A stretch of DNA of 64,000 bases from Tritrichomonas musculus. Taxonomy: Eukaryota; Parabasalia; Tritrichomonadida; Tritrichomonadidae. The stretch is from contig JAPFFF010000006.1 of the NCBI GenBank assembly GCA_039105265.1, forward strand, positions 5,828,001 through 5,892,000, written 5' to 3'. Made by a program: the position numbers and the translations under genes. Of the stretch, positions 21,033 through 30,808 are shown piece after piece. The notes beneath the pieces are model-generated. The model did no database searches. It worked only from the letters and a program-made list of their open reading frames with translations, and had not been told where the DNA came from. How positions within the stretch are numbered: position 1 is the stretch's first letter; every line of letters starts with the position of its first letter.

Positions 21033-21157
21033 TATTGAAATTTAATTAAAATTTTAAAATGGTGATAATAAAAAAGAGAAAATAATAATGTAAATAAAAA
21101 AGCTTGGAATTGATATTTGTCTCATTTTATTCAATCGATTAAAATTGATTTTTTAAC

Positions 21158-21274
21158 ATGGAAAATTATTTTGAGCTGGAGCAGCCCGGTTTGCTTGATA
21201 TAATTTCATTACCTGAGATTATTCATACGACGATCACTTTGCTCATACCTGTAATTGTAGTGAAATTTGCATGA
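21158..21274 (+). CDS. Small ORF of 38 codons, hypothetical (unit 1)
   Basis: ATG at 21158, stop TGA at 21272-21274. The peptide begins MENYFELEQPG and has a hydrophobic second half (ITLLIPVIVVKFA) that could span or sit on a membrane. The stretch is richer in G+C than its surroundings (GAGCTGGAGCAGCCCGG), which is unusual here. A TCATT initiator-like sequence lies at 21122-21126. It is preserved in all six units, but they are too similar for that to show selection. It could also be part of a non-coding RNA. No family is recognised. Confidence 0.3.
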   Translation: MENYFELEQPGLLDIISLPEIIHTTITLLIPVIVVKFA

Positions 21275-21390
21275 TTATCCTAACCTTATTCTAAGATAAG
21301 TAAGTTATTTGGTTCGATTTCTAGAAGTTTTTTAGGAAAAAAAAATAAATCACTTGTAAAGCAATTTTCAAAGAGTAAAATAAATAGAAT

Positions 21391-24033
21391 TTATTTAAAG
21401 AAAAGAAAGCATATAAATAAAAAGAAAACTAAAAGTAAAAAATGAATTCTTCTTCTACCACTAAAAAGATGTATTTTTAACTTAATATAAAAAGGAGCCT
21501 GAATCTGTTTTAATGAAATGCAATTCGAAAATGCATCTTGATCAATTTTAATTGCATTTGATTGGATAATAACAAATTGTAAAGAAATGCAGTCATTGAA
21601 TGCATTTTTACCAATTCTTTCTACAGATGTAGGAATTGTCACTCCAATTAATGATTTGCACTGATTGAATGAGTAATCTTCAATTGATTTGACTGAATGA
21701 GGAATTGAAATACTTGATAATAATTTGCATTCGTTGAAAACAAATGAATCGAATGAAGTTATTGAGCATGGTTCTTCAAAGAGTATTTCTTCTAATGATA
21801 CACAGCCAGAAAATGCAAGACTGTCAATTGAAGTTACAGAAGAAGGAATTGTGATACTTCTCAGTGACCAACAATCAGCAAAAGCTGAATATCCAATTGA
21901 AATTACTGGTAAAGGAATTGATATTTCTGTTAACGATGAACAGTAACTGAAAGAAAAATGTCCAATATATGTAATTGATGAAAGGTTTGTATATTCAAAA
22001 TCTTTATTTGAAGATTCTTCTGTTTGAAATAAATTTGGTTTCAGTGATGAGCATCCAATTATAGCAACAGATGAATGAATTGATTTATCTGTTAAAGACG
22101 AGCAATAACCAAAAGAATTATATCCTAAAAATGTAACAGAAGAGAGCTTTGAACAATTATCAAATATTTCATTACTAATTGAAGTCACAGATGAAGGAAT
22201 TGATATTTTGAGCAATGATGAGCAAAAAGCAAAAGCTTCGCATCCAATTGATGTAACAGATGAAGGAATTTGTATTTCAGCTAATGATGAGCAACTAAGG
22301 AAAACATGATCACCGATTGAAGTAACTGAAGATGGAATTGATATTTTTGTTAATGAAAAGCAATTCCAGAAAGAACAAGAATTGATTTTAGTAACAGAAG
22401 ATGGAATTTGAATGGATCTTAATGATTTACAAAAAGAAAAAGTATTTGCTTCAATTTCTTTTATTGGACATTGAAGTTCTATTTTTATCAATGATTTGCA
22501 ATAAGAAAAAGCTCCTTCCTTGATTGAAGTCACAGATGATGGTATCTTTATTTTAGTAATTGATAAGCATCTAGAAAATGCACGATCACCAATCGATGTA
22601 ACTGAAGGTGGAATTTTAATACGATGCAAAGATGAACATTCATAAAAAGCATAATCATCAATATAAGTAACAGATGGAGGAAGAATCACTTGTGTTAAAG
22701 ATGAGCATTGAAAAAAGGAACTTTTTGGAATGTATGTAAAAAAATGTGGAATTGAAATTTGTCGCAGTTTCTTCAATCCATAAAAATTGAGTTTTTTATC
22801 TTGACCATAATTATGAGACAATAAAAAGTAAACAATTGGCAAATTGTTATGATTGGCAGCTAGAATAATTGAACAATTATAAAATGTTGTTTGAAAATAA
22901 TTTCCTTCTGAATCATAATGAACATAAGACTCATTGATTTTAAAAGATTTGTCTTTCATAATTAACGTGACCAATTCATAATAATTATATTTACTGCAAA
23001 ATTCCAAGAAAATTGGATCCGAATTGAATTCTTCAGGGAAAAAGTTGTAGTTATAATAATGAAAACAATGATCATAAAAGTTTTCTTTTAAGCATTGTTG
23101 ATCTATAAAACTCTCATCTAAATAATTGTCGTGAATGTAATTTGCGATTTCATTGTGATGACATTTAATTGCTTCATAAAAGCATTCTAAATAAGTTTCA
23201 TCTTTTGGTTTGACTTCATTTTCTTCGAGAAGTCGAATTATTTCTGGATTTCTACCATGAATTGCATAAAGCCACAATGAAGGCTCCAATTCAATGTGAT
23301 TTAATCGTAAGTATTGAAAAATTTGAATGGATCCAAAAAAAGATGCGTATTCAATTAATGTAGTTTTCCTCTTTCGCAGAAATGGATTGGTTTCAAATAT
23401 TGATTGATGTATTATGCTTGATAATGAAATATTGTTTTGATTAATATAGATTACGAATTCTTGAATTTTATCGTTTCGAATCAAATGGCAAATGTGTGTT
23501 TCATTTTCTCCAATTCTACATTTTTCTAGCCAGGTATCAAAATCGTAAGAAAATTTTTTTGAAAATTTAGATTCAATTCTTTTTATCTTTTTTTTGCTAA
23601 TGCTTTTTTTTAATATGGGATAAAAATAATATATGTATTTCATCGAATTATATAATTTTTTTCTATATAAATATGTTAAAACGGATTTATCAATTGTAAT
23701 GATGTTTTTTTCAAAAAGAAAACGAAGAAAAATTAAATTATTACCAAATGTATTCAACAAATCTAAGCTTGAAAAAAGAATTTTGATGTCCTCTCGTAGA
23801 TGTGAAAAAATAAGATCAATTATTTTGAGAAAATCGATTGTCCTATAATGATTTTTTAAAATTTTAGATATACAATTAAGAAATAACGTCAATTCTTCCC
23901 GATTTTCATGAAAATTTTGTAAAAAACAAATCTTTTTTGATTGTTGGTTTTCGATTTCATTATTACATTCAAGAAACTCTGATAGAATGCAATAATCACT
24001 TTTCTTATGTTTGATATATTCTCTGATTTGCAT
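21391..24033 (-). CDS. BspA-like LRR protein with ankyrin-type N-terminal half and C-terminal anchor (copy 1)
   Basis: An 880-residue protein. The N-terminal region (about 1-170) is Lys/Phe-rich and unassigned. About 175-400 resembles degenerate ankyrin/DUF3447 repeats (LIEYASFFGSIQIFQYL and similar). About 417-860 is a run of roughly 17 Treponema/BspA-type LRRs (LRR_5) with the motif SSVTSIG..AF..CSSL..I.IP. An Arg-rich segment and a hydrophobic stretch (RRRIHFLLLVFFLFICFLFF) end the protein, giving a probable tail anchor; there is no signal peptide. Trichomonad BspA-like proteins are often surface or secreted adhesion candidates, but this architecture would instead put the LRRs in the cytosol unless translocated (inference). 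A TCATA initiator lies at 24052-24056, 19-23 bases before the ATG. The downstream convergent side holds the 38-codon ORF and the hairpin modules. Confidence 0.9.
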   Translation of the reverse strand: MQIREYIKHKKSDYCILSEFLECNNEIENQQSKKICFLQNFHENREELTLFLNCISKILKNHYRTIDFLKIIDLIFSHLREDIKILFSSLDLLNTFGNNLIFLRFLFEKNIITIDKSVLTYLYRKKLYNSMKYIYYFYPILKKSISKKKIKRIESKFSKKFSYDFDTWLEKCRIGENETHICHLIRNDKIQEFVIYINQNNISLSSIIHQSIFETNPFLRKRKTTLIEYASFFGSIQIFQYLRLNHIELEPSLWLYAIHGRNPEIIRLLEENEVKPKDETYLECFYEAIKCHHNEIANYIHDNYLDESFIDQQCLKENFYDHCFHYYNYNFFPEEFNSDPIFLEFCSKYNYYELVTLIMKDKSFKINESYVHYDSEGNYFQTTFYNCSIILAANHNNLPIVYFLLSHNYGQDKKLNFYGLKKLRQISIPHFFTYIPKSSFFQCSSLTQVILPPSVTYIDDYAFYECSSLHRIKIPPSVTSIGDRAFSRCLSITKIKIPSSVTSIKEGAFSYCKSLIKIELQCPIKEIEANTFSFCKSLRSIQIPSSVTKINSCSFWNCFSLTKISIPSSVTSIGDHVFLSCSSLAEIQIPSSVTSIGCEAFAFCSSLLKISIPSSVTSISNEIFDNCSKLSSVTFLGYNSFGYCSSLTDKSIHSSVAIIGCSSLKPNLFQTEESSNKDFEYTNLSSITYIGHFSFSYCSSLTEISIPLPVISIGYSAFADCWSLRSITIPSSVTSIDSLAFSGCVSLEEILFEEPCSITSFDSFVFNECKLLSSISIPHSVKSIEDYSFNQCKSLIGVTIPTSVERIGKNAFNDCISLQFVIIQSNAIKIDQDAFSNCISLKQIQAPFYIKLKIHLFSGRRRIHFLLLVFFLFICFLFFK

Positions 24034-24051
24034 ATCTTTATATACATAATC

Positions 24052-24056
24052 TATGA
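24052..24056 (-). promoter_or_regulatory. Initiator TCATA of the LRR gene
   Basis: Minus-strand TCATA fits TCA-Y-(T/A), 19-23 bases before the ATG at 24033. It is conserved in front of all six gene copies, including the diverged sixth. Confidence 0.5.
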
Positions 24057-24150
24057 CAAACGAACTATGTCAATTTTGATTAGTAAAATTCAAAAAGTAT
24101 TCAAAAAAAAAAAAATTTCAATTTAGATAGAGTAATAGATAAATAAAATT

Positions 24151-24342
24151 ATGAAATTAAATTTAATTACGATAGAATCCTCTACTTTGGTGATGGCATT
24201 ATTACCAAAGAAATTGGATAATTTGACTTTTTCAGAATTGGTAGCCAAATATGTATTGAAAAAAAATGAATCATTAAATAAAAAGATTTCAGAAAGTTTT
24301 AATCATCTAAAAAATTTTGATATGCTTATATCAGAAGCGTAA
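24151..24342 (+). CDS. Small hypothetical protein of 63 residues (unit 1)
   Basis: ATG at 24151, divergent from the LRR gene with 117 bp between the start codons. The peptide begins MKLNLITIESSTLVMALLPKK and then becomes a Lys/Glu/Asn-rich predicted helix (LNKKISESFNHLKNF). There is no signal peptide or membrane segment and no family is recognised. It shares a short divergent promoter region with the LRR gene, including an A-run and AGATAGAGTAATAGATAA. The sequence is unchanged in the diverged unit 6, while DNA around it there has changed, a weak hint of constraint. Confidence 0.45.
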   Translation: MKLNLITIESSTLVMALLPKKLDNLTFSELVAKYVLKKNESLNKKISESFNHLKNFDMLISEA

Positions 24343-24723
24343 AATTTATTTTTATTTGGTTTCGTTATTGTATTTTGTAAATATTTATTTTATTTCCTAA
24401 TATTAATTATGCATCATCAATTTGCATTTTATGAAAGATATCTACAACATTGACATTATAAAATCTATTTTTAAATCAGTTTTACTTTCTCATCGTAAGG
24501 TAAAGAACAAAAAAGCTAAAAATAGCAAAAACTTTTTCTGAAGAAGAATTCTTTGAATTTATTTTCAAAGAGTTTTGTTGTATTTTGAAAAGTTTACATG
24601 TTTTACATTAGTACTTTTAATATGTAAGTTTGTCATTGTGTATTTTTTAAGTGAAATAATTTTTGATTTATTTGAGTTAAAAGTTTAGTATTACTTTATC
24701 ACGCTTCATGAAAATCATGGAAA

Positions 24724-24796
24724 TGGGTTGTAGTTCAATTGGTTAGAATACGACACAGTCATTAGTCGAGATGTTGGTTCAATTCCAACCAACCCC
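24724..24796 (+). tRNA. tRNA-like gene, Asp-like with abnormal anticodon loop (copy 1)
   Basis: A cloverleaf can be drawn: acceptor GGGTTG with CAACCC (the outermost pair is T:C), D stem GTTC/GAAT, T arm GTTGG-TTCAATT-CCAAC. The box A region (TAGTTCAATTGG) matches its consensus. Box B (GGTTCAATTCC) has one change. A T6 run at 24802-24807 would end Pol III transcription. The anticodon stem CGAC/GTCG encloses ten bases (ACAGTCATTA) rather than the expected number, and the position before GTC is A, not T. The D arm resembles bacterial or plastid tRNA-Asp. It may be a tRNA-derived RNA or a decayed tRNA that still has its promoter; the Asp(GTC) reading is tentative. Confidence 0.55.
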
Positions 24797-25188
24797 TATT
24801 ATTTTTTCTTTTTTCTTTTTTCTTTTTTTCCTTTTCATTTTCTTTTTTTGTTAAACATTCAAGATTAGAGTTTTTTCTTTATTCTGATTAGGATTTATTA
24901 ATGAATATTTTATCAATGATAAAATAAGATAAAAATCAATGTTTTATTCATATTTAGAAAAATATTTATCTATCCTTATTCATATCAATTCAAATTTTTT
25001 ACACTTTTCTTAGAAATTTTTCAATAAAATTTGATTTAAAATATTTGAATGGTTTATATATTCTTGACAATTGAAATTTGTAAAAATTTTAATAATGATG
25101 AAAAGAAAAAGGAGATAACAAAAAACACTTCATTTTCTTAAAGTGAAGAAGAAGAGAAAGAGAAAGATTTAAAATCATCAAGAAAAAT

Positions 25189-25611
25189 GTGTCTTGTATA
25201 AGGCACTAACAGCTTCACTGATTTAATAAACAAAATAACTTTCATCACAGCGACACAGACCAAAAATCGAGTGAACGAAGAATGGTCAATCTCCATTGTT
25301 AGGAGATAAAATTGTGTCTTGTGTAAGGCACTTTACAGCTACTCTGATTTATTTTAAAAAATAACAATTCAAACGGTGACACTGACCAAAAATCGAGTGA
25401 ATGAAGAATGGTCAATCTCCATTGTTAGGAGATAAAATGGTGTCTTGTGTAAGCCACTTTACAGCTATTTTATTTAATTTTTAATTTAATTTTCTCCAAT
25501 AAATAGATCAAAACTTTTGATTCAAAAGAATAAGATAGAAAGGAAACGAAAAATCAATTAAATCTTCTATTTATTGGAGTACTTGTGTCTTGTATAAGGC
25601 ACATTTACAGC
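25189..25611 (+). ncRNA. Hairpin-module cluster (unit 2)
   Basis: Four modules as in unit 1. The first module reads CACTAACAGC in place of CACTGACAGC, and the AGAGAA stretch before it is 6 bp longer. The 14-bp inverted repeat before module 4 is intact. Confidence 0.45.
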
Positions 25612-25865
25612 CATTAATTTTTAACTAAAAATTAATTTTTACTTTTCATATTCATTGATATATTATTTATAACGCATTTTATTGAATAGACATTTTTCTT
25701 ATTTTGGTTGAAATGCTTGAATGGTTTATATATTCTTGACTATTGAAATTTAATTAAAATTTTAAAATGGTGATAATAAAAAAGAGAAAATAATAATGTA
25801 AATAAAAAAGCTTGGAATTGATATTTGTCTCATTTTATTCAATCGATTAAAATTGATTTTTTAAC

Positions 25866-25982
25866 ATGGAAAATTATTTTGAGCTGGAGCAGCCCGGTTT
25901 GCTTGATATAATTTCATTACCTGAGATTATTCATACGACGATCACTTTGCTCATACCTGTAATTGTAGTGAAATTTGCATGA
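25866..25982 (+). CDS. Small 38-codon ORF (unit 2)
   Basis: Identical in translation to the unit 1 copy. The offset from unit 1 is 4708 bp here because one A is added in a downstream A-run, between this ORF and the LRR gene end. Confidence 0.3.
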   Translation: MENYFELEQPGLLDIISLPEIIHTTITLLIPVIVVKFA

Positions 25983-26099
25983 TTATCCTAACCTTATTCT
26001 AAGATAAGTAAGTTATTTGGTTCGATTTCTAGAAGTTTTTTAGGAAAAAAAAAATAAATCACTTGTAAAGCAATTTTCAAAGAGTAAAATAAATAGAAT

Positions 26100-28742
26100 T
26101 TATTTAAAGAAAAGAAAGCATATAAATAAAAAGAAAACTAAAAGTAAAAAATGAATTCTTCTTCTACCACTAAAAAGATGTATTTTTAACTTAATATAAA
26201 AAGGAGCCTGAATCTGTTTTAATGAAATGCAATTCGAAAATGCATCTTGATCAATTTTAATTGCATTTGATTGGATAATAACAAATTGTAAAGAAATGCA
26301 GTCATTGAATGCATTTTTACCAATTCTTTCTACAGATGTAGGAATTGTCACTCCAATTAATGATTTGCACTGATTGAATGAGTAATCTTCAATTGATTTG
26401 ACTGAATGAGGAATTGAAATACTTGATAATAATTTGCATTCGTTGAAAACAAATGAATCGAATGAAGTTATTGAGCATGGTTCTTCAAAGAGTATTTCTT
26501 CTAATGATACACAGCCAGAAAATGCAAGACTGTCAATTGAAGTTACAGAAGAAGGAATTGTGATACTTCTCAGTGACCAACAATCAGCAAAAGCTGAATA
26601 TCCAATTGAAATTACTGGTAAAGGAATTGATATTTCTGTTAACGATGAACAGTAACTGAAAGAAAAATGTCCAATATATGTAATTGATGAAAGGTTTGTA
26701 TATTCAAAATCTTTATTTGAAGATTCTTCTGTTTGAAATAAATTTGGTTTCAGTGATGAGCATCCAATTATAGCAACAGATGAATGAATTGATTTATCTG
26801 TTAAAGACGAGCAATAACCAAAAGAATTATATCCTAAAAATGTAACAGAAGAGAGCTTTGAACAATTATCAAATATTTCATTACTAATTGAAGTCACAGA
26901 TGAAGGAATTGATATTTTGAGCAATGATGAGCAAAAAGCAAAAGCTTCGCATCCAATTGATGTAACAGATGAAGGAATTTGTATTTCAGCTAATGATGAG
27001 CAACTAAGGAAAACATGATCACCGATTGAAGTAACTGAAGATGGAATTGATATTTTTGTTAATGAAAAGCAATTCCAGAAAGAACAAGAATTGATTTTAG
27101 TAACAGAAGATGGAATTTGAATGGATCTTAATGATTTACAAAAAGAAAAAGTATTTGCTTCAATTTCTTTTATTGGACATTGAAGTTCTATTTTTATCAA
27201 TGATTTGCAATAAGAAAAAGCTCCTTCCTTGATTGAAGTCACAGATGATGGTATCTTTATTTTAGTAATTGATAAGCATCTAGAAAATGCACGATCACCA
27301 ATCGATGTAACTGAAGGTGGAATTTTAATACGATGCAAAGATGAACATTCATAAAAAGCATAATCATCAATATAAGTAACAGATGGAGGAAGAATCACTT
27401 GTGTTAAAGATGAGCATTGAAAAAAGGAACTTTTTGGAATGTATGTAAAAAAATGTGGAATTGAAATTTGTCGCAGTTTCTTCAATCCATAAAAATTGAG
27501 TTTTTTATCTTGACCATAATTATGAGACAATAAAAAGTAAACAATTGGCAAATTGTTATGATTGGCAGCTAGAATAATTGAACAATTATAAAATGTTGTT
27601 TGAAAATAATTTCCTTCTGAATCATAATGAACATAAGACTCATTGATTTTAAAAGATTTGTCTTTCATAATTAACGTGACCAATTCATAATAATTATATT
27701 TACTGCAAAATTCCAAGAAAATTGGATCCGAATTGAATTCTTCAGGGAAAAAGTTGTAGTTATAATAATGAAAACAATGATCATAAAAGTTTTCTTTTAA
27801 GCATTGTTGATCTATAAAACTCTCATCTAAATAATTGTCGTGAATGTAATTTGCGATTTCATTGTGATGACATTTAATTGCTTCATAAAAGCATTCTAAA
27901 TAAGTTTCATCTTTTGGTTTGACTTCATTTTCTTCGAGAAGTCGAATTATTTCTGGATTTCTACCATGAATTGCATAAAGCCACAATGAAGGCTCCAATT
28001 CAATGTGATTTAATCGTAAGTATTGAAAAATTTGAATGGATCCAAAAAAAGATGCGTATTCAATTAATGTAGTTTTCCTCTTTCGCAGAAATGGATTGGT
28101 TTCAAATATTGATTGATGTATTATGCTTGATAATGAAATATTGTTTTGATTAATATAGATTACGAATTCTTGAATTTTATCGTTTCGAATCAAATGGCAA
28201 ATGTGTGTTTCATTTTCTCCAATTCTACATTTTTCTAGCCAGGTATCAAAATCGTAAGAAAATTTTTTTGAAAATTTAGATTCAATTCTTTTTATCTTTT
28301 TTTTGCTAATGCTTTTTTTTAATATGGGATAAAAATAATATATGTATTTCATCGAATTATATAATTTTTTTCTATATAAATATGTTAAAACGGATTTATC
28401 AATTGTAATGATGTTTTTTTCAAAAAGAAAACGAAGAAAAATTAAATTATTACCAAATGTATTCAACAAATCTAAGCTTGAAAAAAGAATTTTGATGTCC
28501 TCTCGTAGATGTGAAAAAATAAGATCAATTATTTTGAGAAAATCGATTGTCCTATAATGATTTTTTAAAATTTTAGATATACAATTAAGAAATAACGTCA
28601 ATTCTTCCCGATTTTCATGAAAATTTTGTAAAAAACAAATCTTTTTTGATTGTTGGTTTTCGATTTCATTATTACATTCAAGAAACTCTGATAGAATGCA
28701 ATAATCACTTTTCTTATGTTTGATATATTCTCTGATTTGCAT
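26100..28742 (-). CDS. BspA-like LRR/ankyrin protein, copy 2
   Basis: The 880-residue product is identical to copy 1. Start, TCATA initiator (28761-28765) and the divergent small ORF are all retained. Confidence 0.9.
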   Translation of the reverse strand: MQIREYIKHKKSDYCILSEFLECNNEIENQQSKKICFLQNFHENREELTLFLNCISKILKNHYRTIDFLKIIDLIFSHLREDIKILFSSLDLLNTFGNNLIFLRFLFEKNIITIDKSVLTYLYRKKLYNSMKYIYYFYPILKKSISKKKIKRIESKFSKKFSYDFDTWLEKCRIGENETHICHLIRNDKIQEFVIYINQNNISLSSIIHQSIFETNPFLRKRKTTLIEYASFFGSIQIFQYLRLNHIELEPSLWLYAIHGRNPEIIRLLEENEVKPKDETYLECFYEAIKCHHNEIANYIHDNYLDESFIDQQCLKENFYDHCFHYYNYNFFPEEFNSDPIFLEFCSKYNYYELVTLIMKDKSFKINESYVHYDSEGNYFQTTFYNCSIILAANHNNLPIVYFLLSHNYGQDKKLNFYGLKKLRQISIPHFFTYIPKSSFFQCSSLTQVILPPSVTYIDDYAFYECSSLHRIKIPPSVTSIGDRAFSRCLSITKIKIPSSVTSIKEGAFSYCKSLIKIELQCPIKEIEANTFSFCKSLRSIQIPSSVTKINSCSFWNCFSLTKISIPSSVTSIGDHVFLSCSSLAEIQIPSSVTSIGCEAFAFCSSLLKISIPSSVTSISNEIFDNCSKLSSVTFLGYNSFGYCSSLTDKSIHSSVAIIGCSSLKPNLFQTEESSNKDFEYTNLSSITYIGHFSFSYCSSLTEISIPLPVISIGYSAFADCWSLRSITIPSSVTSIDSLAFSGCVSLEEILFEEPCSITSFDSFVFNECKLLSSISIPHSVKSIEDYSFNQCKSLIGVTIPTSVERIGKNAFNDCISLQFVIIQSNAIKIDQDAFSNCISLKQIQAPFYIKLKIHLFSGRRRIHFLLLVFFLFICFLFFK

Positions 28743-28859
28743 ATCTTTATATACATAATCTATGACAAACGAACTATGTCAATTTTGATTAGTAAAATTC
28801 AAAAAGTATTCAAAAAAAAAAAAATTTCAATTTAGATAGAGTAATAGATAAATAAAATT

Positions 28860-29051
28860 ATGAAATTAAATTTAATTACGATAGAATCCTCTACTTTGGT
28901 GATGGCATTATTACCAAAGAAATTGGATAATTTGACTTTTTCAGAATTGGTAGCCAAATATGTATTGAAAAAAAATGAATCATTAAATAAAAAGATTTCA
29001 GAAAGTTTTAATCATCTAAAAAATTTTGATATGCTTATATCAGAAGCGTAA
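28860..29051 (+). CDS. Small hypothetical protein of 63 residues (unit 2)
   Basis: Identical to the unit 1 copy, divergent from LRR gene copy 2. Confidence 0.45.
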   Translation: MKLNLITIESSTLVMALLPKKLDNLTFSELVAKYVLKKNESLNKKISESFNHLKNFDMLISEA

Positions 29052-29432
29052 AATTTATTTTTATTTGGTTTCGTTATTGTATTTTGTAAATATTTATTTT
29101 ATTTCCTAATATTAATTATGCATCATCAATTTGCATTTTATGAAAGATATCTACAACATTGACATTATAAAATCTATTTTTAAATCAGTTTTACTTTCTC
29201 ATCGTAAGGTAAAGAACAAAAAAGCTAAAAATAGCAAAAACTTTTTCTGAAGAAGAATTCTTTGAATTTATTTTCAAAGAGTTTTGTTGTATTTTGAAAA
29301 GTTTACATGTTTTACATTAGTACTTTTAATATGTAAGTTTGTCATTGTGTATTTTTTAAGTGAAATAATTTTTGATTTATTTGAGTTAAAAGTTTAGTAT
29401 TACTTTATCACGCTTCATGAAAATCATGGAAA

Positions 29433-29505
29433 TGGGTTGTAGTTCAATTGGTTAGAATACGACACAGTCATTAGTCGAGATGTTGGTTCAATTCCAACCA
29501 ACCCC
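29433..29505 (+). tRNA. tRNA-like gene (copy 2)
   Basis: Identical to copy 1, including the enlarged anticodon loop and the downstream T-run. Confidence 0.55.
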
Positions 29506-29897
29506 TATTATTTTTTCTTTTTTCTTTTTTCTTTTTTTCCTTTTCATTTTCTTTTTTTGTTAAACATTCAAGATTAGAGTTTTTTCTTTATTCTGATTAG
29601 GATTTATTAATGAATATTTTATCAATGATAAAATAAGATAAAAATCAATGTTTTATTCATATTTAGAAAAATATTTATCTATCCTTATTCATATCAATTC
29701 AAATTTTTTACACTTTTCTTAGAAATTTTTCAATAAAATTTGATTTAAAATATTTGAATGGTTTATATATTCTTGACAATTGAAATTTGTAAAAATTTTA
29801 ATAATGATGAAAAGAAAAAGGAGATAACAAAAAACACTTCATTTTCTTAAAGTGAAGAAGAAGAGAAAGAGAAAGATTTAAAATCATCAAGAAAAAT

Positions 29898-30320
29898 GTG
29901 TCTTGTATAAGGCACTAACAGCTTCACTGATTTAATAAACAAAATAACTTTCATCACAGCGACACAGACCAAAAATCGAGTGAACGAAGAATGGTCAATC
30001 TCCATTGTTAGGAGATAAAATTGTGTCTTGTGTAAGGCACTTTACAGCTACTCTGATTTATTTTAAAAAATAACAATTCAAACGGTGACACTGACCAAAA
30101 ATCGAGTGAATGAAGAATGGTCAATCTCCATTGTTAGGAGATAAAATGGTGTCTTGTGTAAGCCACTTTACAGCTATTTTATTTAATTTTTAATTTAATT
30201 TTCTCCAATAAATAGATCAAAACTTTTGATTCAAAAGAATAAGATAGAAAGGAAACGAAAAATCAATTAAATCTTCTATTTATTGGAGTACTTGTGTCTT
30301 GTATAAGGCACATTTACAGC
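29898..30320 (+). ncRNA. Hairpin-module cluster (unit 3)
   Basis: Four modules, identical by eye to unit 2. Confidence 0.45.
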
Positions 30321-30574
30321 CATTAATTTTTAACTAAAAATTAATTTTTACTTTTCATATTCATTGATATATTATTTATAACGCATTTTATTGAATAGAC
30401 ATTTTTCTTATTTTGGTTGAAATGCTTGAATGGTTTATATATTCTTGACTATTGAAATTTAATTAAAATTTTAAAATGGTGATAATAAAAAAGAGAAAAT
30501 AATAATGTAAATAAAAAAGCTTGGAATTGATATTTGTCTCATTTTATTCAATCGATTAAAATTGATTTTTTAAC

Positions 30575-30691
30575 ATGGAAAATTATTTTGAGCTGGAGCA
30601 GCCCGGTTTGCTTGATATAATTTCATTACCTGAGATTATTCATACGACGATCACTTTGCTCATACCTGTAATTGTAGTGAAATTTGCATGA
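30575..30691 (+). CDS. Small 38-codon ORF (unit 3)
   Basis: Same translation as in unit 1, between the module cluster and the 3' end of LRR gene copy 3. Confidence 0.3.
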   Translation: MENYFELEQPGLLDIISLPEIIHTTITLLIPVIVVKFA

Positions 30692-30808
30692 TTATCCTAA
30701 CCTTATTCTAAGATAAGTAAGTTATTTGGTTCGATTTCTAGAAGTTTTTTAGGAAAAAAAAAATAAATCACTTGTAAAGCAATTTTCAAAGAGTAAAATA
30801 AATAGAAT

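Noticed and set aside
21725-21946. 73-codon plus-strand frame repeated in every unit
   Set aside because: It is the antisense of LRR-coding sequence and follows that gene's repeat period.
25189-25220. CACTAACAGC as a trichomonad intron 3' splice site
   Set aside because: It resembles the ACTAACACACAG branch/acceptor only in part, no GTATGT donor is found, and it is one of several module variants.
25095-25220. C/D-box snoRNA (ATGATGA ... CTGA)
   Set aside because: Box-like words are present, but no terminal stem is seen and the unit 1 copy has ATGGTGA; too weak to call.
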